NCBI GenBank assembly: GCA_963555705.1
Contig: OY743177.1
Span: 56,254,096-56,318,095, forward strand
Direction of reading: 5' to 3'
From: Ligustrum vulgare
Taxonomy: Eukaryota; Streptophyta; Magnoliopsida; Lamiales; Oleaceae
Length of the DNA: 64,000 bases
A model generated the notes under the pieces. That model did no database searches and was not told where the DNA came from. It saw only the letters and a list, made by a program, of their open reading frames with translations. Position numbers and translations under genes: made by a program. Below, piece after piece: positions 47,983 through 57,240 of this stretch (position 1 is its first letter; each line of letters begins with the position of its first letter).

Positions 47983-50900
47983 CTAGGGGGAAGGCGGCCA
48001 TAGGGCTCGTGTCTTCTGAAGGCACCAAGCCCTTGCCTGCTTTATTGCTTGGGAGTAAGACTCCAATGCATATGTGCCCAAGGTAAGCTTGTAATCTTCA
48101 GAACCCTTGAAGGACTCTATGGCTAACGCTTGGATTTGGGGCTCCAGTGCCCGAGCCTGCTCGAGCTCCCCTGCGTAATGGCTAGCTTCAGCTCGAGCAT
48201 TGTCCTGCTCTTGGAGAGCGGCCTCGAGGTCTTCCTTAACATTACGCAGCTCCTCCTCGACAATATTGGCCCGGGTGGCTTCGTATTGAACGGAGTGCAA
48301 TAGTTGACTCGCAGTCTCACCCCGCTCAATGCTTTGGTTTGCAACTCCCCGGGTAATGCTCAACATCTGAAGATCGGGCGAATAAGTCGTAAAAATTCTG
48401 TGTAAATATGTATATTCGCTAAAGAATGGCCACAAAATCTCAAAGAACTACCTGGAGAGCCGCACTCATTATGTGTTCAACTCCCCGCTCCAGACCGATC
48501 TCATATTGATATTTTTTCACAAGGTCTGGATGCAGGGAGTCTTGCATCTTCCTCCTACAGTCGGCCAGAGAAGGGTTGTCGGCCTCAAGCTCAGAGTCAG
48601 AAGGAGGAGGTGCCCGACCCCTGGGTGGCCTTTCTTCCCTTGGTGGCGGGACATCCTCTTGAGATCGGGATGTTTGTCCCGAGCTTGAAGTGCCGGCTCT
48701 TCCCCTCTTTTGAGGGCGCCTCCTGATCACTCCATCAACAGCCCTCTTCTCCCGGGCATTTTGAGCCTTAGCCAGTGCGGCCTGCTTCAGAACCTCAGAG
48801 TCAAAAGCCATTCCTGAAACAAGGACAAGAAGGTTAAGGCCCCCTGAAAAGTCTATAAAGATAAGCAAAAGGTAAAAAAGGGCATTTTTAATTACGTAAT
48901 TTAAGAGGCCGAACCCTACCGGGCTGAAGGTCAAGTCCGGCCTGGCCCAGAATGTCACTATTTGCTAGGTCACTAGCTTCCTCAGCCAGCAAACCAAAGT
49001 CACACACCCGGATAGCATCGGCCATAAGTTCTGTCACGGCCTCCTCACTCAGATTACCCATCTGATAAGTGTTATATTAACGTTTATTTGATGCACTTAT
49101 ATCCTTAAATAAGCAATAATGTGATTCTATTTAAGTATTATTAATGCATTTTATGTTTTATATTGCATAGGATCATAAAAGAAGAGAAAAGAAGAAAAAA
49201 GGATCAAAATGCACTCAAAAACTGAAGTTGGGGACTTTCATGCAAATAAAGTTACGGCCGTAAGAAAATAAGGTTACGGCCGTGAAAGTGTCGTGTAGCA
49301 AAGTGAAATTAAGCAGAGACTTAGTTACGGCCGTAAAGGTAAAGTTACGGCCGTAACCATCTAAAAGAAAGAAATCAGGAGAGACTTAGTTACGGCCGTA
49401 AATTGATATGTCACGGCCGTAAATGGATATGTCACGGCCGTAAATGGATATGTCACGGCCGTAATGTCAACTTTGGAAAATACGCAGAAACTCAATTACG
49501 GCCGTAAATGGAAAATTACGGCCGTAAATCTTCAAGTCAAGAATTTCCTTATTTCAATTCTTTCCATAATTTGGGATTTCTTGAGGCCAAAGCTAGGGCA
49601 CGAAAATTGAGGTTATAAATAGGGAAGTTCATGACAAGAAAAAGGAGAATTAATTTTTTGAGAGCCTCCAATATCAAGGTTTGAAGAGAAGAAATTCCGG
49701 GCAAAATCAAGGTTAATCAAGACAATATTTTTGGGGAATTCTTCATGGCAATGCGTGGCTAGTCTTCTCAACCTAGTTCAAGGGGGAAGTTGTGTTCATA
49801 TTATTTTATTATTCATTCCTCAAACTCGTAACGTAGTTCTTGTTTTAATATTTTATTTATTGGATTTCTCATGAACATTAATTTCGTCAAGACAATTTAT
49901 TAATTGATTAAGGCCTTGTCTTTTAATTATTGTGTTGATGTTTGCTAATTTGGGTAATTGGATTCGTATTTGTCTTGTTATCTAAATCATAGTAGCAATT
50001 GGTAATTTTATATTTCCATATGAAAATCCAATCTAAATTAATCAATTCGAGCATATGTAATTGATAATTTAGTTCACCTAATTCTTCTTGTTTTCACATA
50101 GTTAATGAATTAAATCTAGGGAGCTTATTCTAGGTTGTTCATTCACTCTAAATTGATTGGAGAACTAATTCTAATTGATTATTATTAAGGAAGAATTGGA
50201 TTAATCAGAGCTTTTTGATTATTCCGGGTGATAAATAAAACAAAGGAAATAGTACATGCGTTGCTTGGGGAACGACAATATTATGATAGGGCACAACCGA
50301 ACCTGAGAACTAGGATTTCTTATTAATTGATTTTTATTCCAGCTATTTTACATCTTTACTTGATCATTTAGATTAATTGCAATTTTCAACTCAAAAACCC
50401 CCCCTTATAATTCTAATTGACATGGCATCAAATTAGTTCCCGTTCCTCGTGGGATCGACCCTTGCTTCCACTGCTATATTCTTAGTAATAGTGAACAAGG
50501 AATTTAATTATTATTTTGGTGCATTACGACACGCATCACCATCCTATTAAAATTATCTACATCGGGTCTCCTGAAGGTCGGCCAGAATAGGGTTTCGCCC
50601 TCCTTGGGCTTGATAAAGAAAAACCTTTCCTTCCAATACTTTATGGAGGAAGGAACCCATGGAACCTCGAACCTACCCTTCCTGCACAGATACACAAAGT
50701 TGTTGCATCGGGGTAAGTACTTAAGTTCTAACAAACATTTGCAAAGGTTAACAGTGGGCTCTATTCCTAAACTCCTACATAATATGAAAAAATATACAAG
50801 GACTCTCCACCCATTGGGAGCAAGCTGGCCGGGCAATATGCTCGCGGTTAGTAAGAAATCCACAAAAAAATGGTGCAGGGGAAACCTAAGCCCGGCCACC

Positions 50901-51238
50901 AAGGCCTCATGGTACACAACCATCTCCCCTTCCCGGCAATGATAAGAATATTCGTCCCTGTCCGGGACCCTGACAGTATACCTATCTACTAATTCGTATC
51001 TCCTCATGTCTACCTTGACCAAGTGTTCCTTCATTTTGTTGTAATAGGTCGGTAGCTCGAGCTCTGCCCTCCTAGGTTCCCTTACTACCCTAGGGTTCTC
51101 CTCGACCTCCTCCCCGTTGTCAGACTCACCCTCATCCAAGTCAGGTGGGGGCTCGTAAAATCCTAATGGATCGACCTCTAAAGGTTCATCTAGGTCCTCT
51201 ACCTCCCTAAGGTCTTCCACTGTCATACGTCTGGCCAT
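47983..51238 (-). CDS. antisense gene of the Tat element, interrupted by a solo LTR
   Basis: Read on the minus strand, the start is ATG at 51238. Exon 1 runs 51238-50539 and, after the solo LTR (49063-50538) and one copy of its CCATC duplication are set aside, continues 49057-48920. Introns are proposed at 48919-48814 and 48451-48367, both GT-AG. Exon 2 is 48813-48452 and exon 3 is 48366-47983. The frame is open through all joins, about 527 residues. The N-terminal half (acidic leader, then a region with RFPLHHFFVDFLLTASILPG and LAPNGWRVLVYFF) resembles the 'putative gypsy type transposon' family (Transposase_28). The C-terminal half is basic, then proline-rich, then a coiled coil (EELRNVKEDLEAALQEQDNA). 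Near the end a +1 frame (PLGADDLDLSPFEEEDDAD) looks like the original tail, so a late frameshift or a third intron is likely. The function is unknown; antisense genes in this position are known in Tat elements such as Grande. In its present state the LTR prevents expression. Confidence 0.7.
49063..50538 (+). mobile_element. solo gypsy LTR inside the Tat element
   Basis: 1476 bp, TGATAAGTGTT...ACACGCATCA, with the perfect duplication CCATC at 49058-49062 and 50539-50543. Ten copies of (T/C)ACGGCCGT(A/G)A lie at 49250-49535. The 5' end can form a stem with arms GATAAGTG and CACTTAT. A CTCGTGGGATCGACCCTTGC word lies near the 3' end. No internal domain remains. Confidence 0.92.
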
Positions 51239-51587
51239 ACTTTTCTATAATAAATAATAAAAGAGTTAGAGGGGTCGGGATAGGCCGAGCGTACCTAAGA
51301 TGCTAGAAAATTTTTGTTGAAGTAGAGGTCGTGTGAGTCGCCCGACAAGTTCTCTGATTTCTCAAAATTTGCAAAGTAAATGTAAAGAGGTTATAGGGAC
51401 CACATATATATAGGCAAAATAGGCGGGAAAAATTTCAAAATCCTAAAGTTACTTTTTCTGCCACGTGTCAACATCCTAGGAAATTCTTTTATGGCAAAAG
51501 CAATAAATATGATGAGTTGGAAAATTCAATATAACAGCTGTCATGCGCCCAGAAATATTGTCCCGATCTCTGACGCGCGGGGGCCAA

Positions 51588-52305
51588 TGATCGGTATTAT
51601 TTTTCTACTCCCTAACTTTACAGAGAATTCCACGACCCGACCTGTTGAGGTCGTGGTCTTCCCTTGACCGACCCCTCGAGGTCATGAAATTCCTTTAACC
51701 GACCTGTTATCGAAAGCTTCATGGTCAGCATATGGCCGACCTCTTCGCTGTTCAAAAATAACCGATGGTGCCTCCTTGATATACCCGGTCTCATGAAGGT
51801 CGGGGTCATCCCGATCTGCTTCATTTGGACAGTTGGAGATAAGATCGTTTCTTGCCTACCTGTGGCCCGTATTTGCAGAATTCCAAACCTCTTTCATCAC
51901 TGGGCCTCGTTAATGGGCCATATACTTGAGCCTCAAGATAATACATGATCCACAAGGAAACCCTTTACAAAAAGGAAACTGAATCCTTATAAGTATGGAA
52001 TTCTTCTTAAAAGGTAAGTTTATTACAAAAGGACTCCTTCCTTAAATACAGGAAGTTATGGGCTTTTTCAGCCCTATAAATACAGTTCTTTTCATATCAA
52101 ATTATTCATTCACAATTCTTTACGTTTTTTCAGTTAAATATTTTCTCTACCTTTTTCCAGAAAACTAATTCTCACACCGGAGGGGCGACGGGGAGAATCC
52201 TCCTCACCTTTTTTGCAGGTCATCCCAGGCGAATTCATCACCTTTTCCAGCAATCAATTGTCATCAGATTCTGCCACGTCAAGGTTGGGATTTTTGACAG
52301 CATCA
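51588..52305 (+). repeat. Tat 3' LTR
   Basis: 718 bp, TGATCGGTATTATT...GACAGCATCA, preceded by the polypurine tract GCGGGGGCCAA. Confidence 0.9.
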
Positions 52306-52310
52306 GTGAG

Positions 52311-52833
52311 TTTGAGGGAAAAAAAAAAAGAGAGTTGAGGCCACGATCTCAGAAAAAAGAAGAGGGAGTGGAAATTAAAGAAAAGAGAGTTGAGGCCACG
52401 ACCTTAGAAAAAGGAGAGGGAGTGAAAAATAAAGAAAAGAGGGTTGATGTTCAAACCTCAGAAAAAGGGGAGATTGAGTACAGAAAGCAAAAGAATGGAG
52501 AGTCCACCATAAAAATGAGTTTATTTGCACTTACTCACGCTAACACACCCCTCCCTAGTTCTTTTAAATCTATTTTACAGGTGTCTAAGTCAAACTATGA
52601 ATTTAAAACAGGGAAGAAATTCATTCACACAAATGAGTAGCCCAAAATGGCGAGAAAGTTGCAGAAGAGTAAGGGGCAACCCAAAAGTTTGAAGGAAAAC
52701 ATAAAACACAAGCATGAGCATCAATCTCGCATAAGCAAGTATAAGCATGAACTAAGAGCCAACAAAACCAGAAGTTGCAAGAGGATTGGTCCAGTTCTAG
52801 ATTTGAGGTCGAATCCTTTCCAAGATAGGGGGA
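52311..52833 (+). pseudogene. charged C-terminus of the outer element's polyprotein
   Basis: Continues in frame from 40572 once the Tat element is set aside (KVKSE then FEGKKKRELRPRS). Three degenerate repeats of KEKRVEA/V...EKGEG are visible at about 52320-52480, then stops. The last words DLRSNPFQD (about 52798-52828) are like the C-terminal end of gypsy polyproteins and run into the polypurine tract, so the pol domains were deleted between protease and this tail. Confidence 0.7.
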
Positions 52834-53661
52834 TGATGTGATCCAACATAAGCATCGAAAGGAGAAGTCAATCTATCGAAAATATAACAGTGATCTACGT
52901 GGGAAACGGAGCAAGTTCAATCTTGGAGTCGAGCCGAGAAGACGAACGGTTCAAACATAGTCGACGAGTCGAAGTTTGGAGACCAGTAGAACTCTTACGG
53001 CCGTAATCAACAGTTCTCACGGCCGTAAGGCTCTCTCGGACAAAAAAGAAGAATTCAGGGAAAACCATACTTACTTGTTGTAAGCAACTTCATCATGGTC
53101 GTAACCAGCATACAAAATCATACTTACGGTCGTAAGTATATCTTTTACGGCCGTAATTGACCAGCGATCCAGATTTTCGCGAGTTTTCATTTATTTTCCA
53201 TTTTAATTATTTAATAATTATATTTGGAACTTTTAGAGGCTAGGGTTAGGTTTAGCCCGTTTTTACTTTATATTATCAGTTTCTCCCATTGTAAACATTA
53301 ACTTTGATATTATTGAATGAAATTGAGAGTTTTCTCTTTAAAATGTTGAGGATTCCCTTTTGTATTCTTCAAGAACAATCAATTGAACTTATCAAATATT
53401 ATGAGATATTTGTGGCGTTCCCATCAAAAACTTATTAAGGAAATTGACAAGTCCTTGTGGTACTTTGAAAACTTTGGATCTTCAATCTGCATCGTCGAAT
53501 CTTCGCGTCATGATTGTCGGGTCAAGGTCCTATCATTAATCCTATCTTTTATTTATCGTTATGTATCTTGTTTCTAGTGTTTTTGCTGAATCTGGATCTT
53601 TCCTATTATTGTGTCATTTATTGTGTGTTTTTTGTCTAGATTCCTAAGTGGGATCGTGCCA
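52834..53661 (+). repeat. 3' LTR of the outer gypsy element
   Basis: 828 bp, TGATGTGATCC...GATCGTGCCA. It carries six ACGGCCGTAA units, three of them decayed by single changes. Confidence 0.9.
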
Positions 53662-53675
53662 GTTAATTTAGTCGG

Positions 53676-53678
<3 letters not shown>

Positions 53679-53736
<58 letters not shown>
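53679..53736. repeat. uninterrupted run of 58 T
   Basis: Lies 17 bases beyond the outer element's right end, in the Harbinger-derived host DNA. Its length may be inexact because of sequencing slippage. Confidence 0.85.
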
Positions 53737-53740
<4 letters not shown>

Positions 53741-54179
53741 TAACATAGGTTGATAGATAGATTCGCCATAAGGCTTTTTAAAATTTTTGGTACAATGTCT
53801 TGAACATCTAGACAGATTTGGTATTATGCATTTTTTATTTCATACTCATGATTTAATTATTTGTTCATCTTGAAATTTTTTATTATTACTCCATGTTCCA
53901 TATTCAGATGTCATGATTTTTTACAAGAACTATCCGTACCAATATTTAATACATCGATTTTACATGTTAAATATATGCCAACCAGTAGTACAGATGCACA
54001 ATAGAAAATAGAGAAAAGATCATATTACAATATTATACACTCAGAGACACAAAATTATATCAAAATCAAAAGTTGAATAGCCATGCTAACTTCTCAGAAA
54101 ATGGAGTAATGTTATCAACACTTCACTTCAAAGTTTTAATGCAAGATTCAAGGAATGAGATTTAAAAAAAAAAAAAATC
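53737..54179. other. no gene seen
   Basis: AT-rich sequence between the poly-T run and the transposase remnant; probably the middle of the old Harbinger element. Confidence 0.4.
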
Positions 54180-54997
54180 AACTTGATGACCACCATATAG
54201 TTCCCACAAATGGTTGATGAGATCGCACTTCTTTATGCACCCTTTTGTCTCGTATTTGTCTCAATCTGCTATTCATCCTCGACACAAGATAGTTAAAATC
54301 ATGCTCTAGAGTAACATCTTGAACAACTTCATCTCTTCCAATGCCAATTTATACAATCCAAACTACCAAGCATACCTGGAAATCCTCGAGCCTCACCTTC
54401 TTTCAATAGGCTCGCGATATCAGATTTATTTGGCTTTCTTAAATATTTTTCTTTGAAAATTACAATTATAGCGTCACAAAAATGTTTTAAGCTTTCAATT
54501 GTAGTCTGAACATACTCATCAAGGAAATCGGTTGCACAACCATATGCAAGCATGCATATTGCTGCTACAACTTTCTGTAAAGGACTCAACCCAGTGTTTC
54601 CAACTGCATCAACCTTTTGTGTGAAGAATCATCACAATTCTCAACTTCTCCTGAAATTCGTTTGAAGATTTCAATAGCGATGTCGAAATCGCTCTAGTGT
54701 ATACTTTGAGTTTTCCTCTTTGAAGTAATCATTAACAATTAAATGATGACGCTCTTTCCTATTACGATGAATGTAGCGCCTACCAGTTGTTGAGCCACCA
54801 TGGGGGCACTTTTTGTTGATTAATAGAGTAGAAGCTATCATAGTAACATGAAATGTACTAGTTTCAACCACATCGCAGTTCGTTTCCGTATCCGTATAAA
54901 AGGAATCATCTCTCAGTAGCTCTTTTAATAATTGTTTGGTAAGTGAAAGTGAGACATTGGCTTGATGATCCACTGATTCGTAGTCCGGTGAAGACAT
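54180..54997 (-). pseudogene. PIF/Harbinger DDE transposase, internally deleted
   Basis: On the minus strand the frame from 54997 has the N-terminal part (RRYIHRNRKERHHLIVNDYF, KYTLERF). A second frame from 54589 has SPLQKVVAAICMLAYGCATD, TTIESLKHFC and GEARGFPGMLGSLDCINWHW, where the D of LDCINW is the first catalytic acid. The sequence then jumps directly to a C-terminal part (SRMNSRLRQIRDKRVHKEVR), so the other catalytic residues are deleted. Non-functional. Convergent with ORF1 at 36188-38335, so the two probably belonged to one Harbinger element. Confidence 0.8.
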
Positions 54998-56707
54998 TTG
55001 TTGTGATATTAACCTGATGGGCGGAATTAATTAATATGTTAAAATGATTTAAGGGGTAAACAAAAGAGGAAGTGATATGATATATGCTTTAGAATTGATC
55101 AAATTATGCTAGTGTGCGCACTTTAAAGTTTAAATACTAGTATAGAAGTAAATTAAAGGTGAAGGTAGAAATAATGGAGGCCTATAATGTGAATCAAAAC
55201 TGTAAATAAATACCACATAGGCAAGACTATGAGATTAAAAATAAGGTATTGGAGATGACTTTTTATTTTCATTTCATCCTATGTGGAAAGAAATTCCATA
55301 CATTGACTACCATATGGCAAAATCTAATCAATGTGAAAAGTGTAGCCATTTGATAGTTTTGAGTTTTCTATTGATGCTTGTTCAATGCTGAGCATTAGAT
55401 CAAGCTTTTGAATCAACTAAGATCAAGCTATAATATCCATCACAGCAGGTTCATGAATTGTTTGGTATCTAGCTGTGGAGAAATCCCTGAGATCTTCAAT
55501 TTTTTATTGTCAAGTTTACCGCCTAAGATTTCTGAATTCAAATTAGTTTAAAGGTAACAAAAAAATAATTGTACAGTAATCTTTCCAAAGTCCAGTGGGG
55601 GCAGTTGCCCATCTGGTCCTTAAGTGGTTGCACCACTACCTATTAGTATCTTTTACCTCATCCAGTTGTTCTTTGTTCAGTTAATATGCCTTTTAATGTT
55701 GAGATTGTACGTGTTGCAAAATTTATGGTTTGAGATTCCTACTGGTTGTATGATTGAATCGACGAGAATTAGAGAGGCATGATATTCTATGCATGGTGGT
55801 GTAGTAAGGCCTGGGCTTGGTTTCATATGGTTCTGATTTTTTGAGGAACCAAACCGAATCAAGAATTGATGGTTTTAAAAAAAAAAAGAACCTTTAGTTC
55901 TTTTTTAAAGAGAAGAACTTAACCGTTCTGTTCCAGTTTAGTTCTGGTTCCCTAAACTAAAATTTTCAAAACTTAAGCAATGAATCAATGGTAGATGCCG
56001 GCTAGTAAGAGTCGTAAGACGGTAACGTCATCGACATTGATCAAGATGCAAATCCAACAATCATATTTGTTCTTGACATCAAAATATTCACTCGTGTATG
56101 TGTTCCGTGTAAAAATTCTTCAATTTCTGCTTATCGTTCTTCACCTACTCAAGGAATAGTCGTACAGGTGCAGCAAATTCTTGAAAATAAGATAACAACT
56201 GATTGTGAGATGGGGAGAGATAATTTCTTGTTTGTTGATTCTTTAAGAACTAAAGGTTGAAGGCTTGATAATTGAACTTTTGAAGCTAAACAACGGAATA
56301 AGTGAAAGAAAAATGATTAAGATCTAAGGTTTTTTTTGTTTATTATATTTGTTTAGCTTGTATTTATTGTAATGTCTAGTCGGCCAATAGTTCTTGGGTA
56401 ATGGGTAAGGACTAATAGGCAGGATAACATGTATTAAGTTTAAAAATTGATGGTTTTTTATTTTTGTTTTTGTAAATTTGTATTTTAAAAAAAATGAAAA
56501 TCGTGTTTAGGTAATTGTTCTTGGTTCTAGATTTGAACCTAGAATCGGAACTGAATTGAATGGTTCTTGATTTTTAGAACCAGAGTCGTTTAAAATTTTG
56601 AAAGAACCAAAATGGGACCGAAGTGAACCGAACCAAACCAATTAACTTATCATTGACGTTCTATGAATTAATTTTGCTTAAGTTGCAATTAGTTGGTTGT
56701 TCTTAAA

Positions 56708-56709
<2 letters not shown>
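54998..56709. other. no gene; possible hAT-like inverted ends at 55800-56640
   Basis: Words such as GGTTCTGATTTTT, GAACCAAACCGAA, GGTTCTTGATTTTT and GAACCGAACCAAACCAATT occur near 55805-55860 and 56560-56640 in opposite senses. They may be the long imperfect ends of a non-autonomous element of about 0.8 kb. No target duplication was established. The frame at 55677-55862 is not credible. Confidence 0.3.

Positions 56710-56777
<68 letters not shown>
56710..56777. repeat. (CT)n microsatellite, ~34 units
   Basis: It abuts and appears to have replaced the first bases of the LTR that follows. Confidence 0.95.
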
Positions 56778-56783
<6 letters not shown>

Positions 56784-57240
56784 ATTGGACAATTATTTAT
56801 AGTGTAAATTGGAAGAGTCTCCAATTGGTGTAATAGTTGGTCACAACTTTTCTAATATAAAGATTTGAAATATGAAAAGTCATCATCTTATGAATAGGTG
56901 CAATCTAGACCATTAAAAATGAAAATGTATGATCTAATGGTTTAAATTAGTTTTGTTAAAAGATGCAACCGTTTAAAGAGACACTTGAAAATCTATAAAT
57001 ATGGACTTCATTTCCCATATTTCATACTTCAAATCAATTTCATATAATTGGTTTATAATTCTATCTTTCTCCAAATTTTGTCAAAATAATTTCAATTATT
57101 TTGAGTTTCGTATTCGATATTTATTTGAAGAGTATAGTCAAGCGTTGGTTCGCCGGACAAAATTAATACCGTCATATATTAATTTTGGAAGAAGCGTTGT
57201 ATATCTTAGGAGATGGACCCCCATTTTGATCCTATTAGCA
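56778..57240 (+). repeat. 5' LTR of the coding-poor element
   Basis: Matches 59853-60247 over most of its length, but has an extra ~60 bp near 56835-56925 and lacks a short segment near 57125. The end ATTAGCA is at 57240. Confidence 0.7.

Larger units (their letters stand above)
40573..52305 (+). mobile_element. Tat-lineage Ty3/gypsy retrotransposon, nested
   Basis: 11,733 bp. LTRs at 40573-41155 and 51588-52305, with the perfect target duplication GTGAG at 40568-40572 and 52306-52310. The primer site GGCGCCGTCTGTGG at 41159 and a GGGGGCCAA polypurine tract before the 3' LTR are Tat hallmarks. So are the second RNase H domain in pol, the long 3' region with tandem repeats and an antisense gene. 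Gag and pol are broken by several stops and frameshifts. A solo LTR (49063-50538) is inserted in the 3' region. Confidence 0.93.
38336..53661 (+). mobile_element. Gag-protease-only Ty3/gypsy element, split by a Tat element
   Basis: LTRs at 38336-39119 and 52834-53661, primer site at 39122, polypurine tract at 52821-52833. Flanks GTCAA (38331-38335) and GTTAA (53662-53666) form a target duplication with one C/T difference. After subtracting the 11.7-kb Tat insertion and one duplicated copy of its 5-bp target, the element is about 3.6 kb and codes for Gag and protease with a charged tail. There is no reverse transcriptase, RNase H or integrase. It must have moved with proteins supplied by a related element. 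The protease and C-terminal words look chromovirus-like; I do not assign a lineage. Confidence 0.88.

Noticed and set aside
48473..48688. Plus-strand 71-codon frame in the Tat 3' region.
   Set aside because: Shadow of the antisense gene's second exon.
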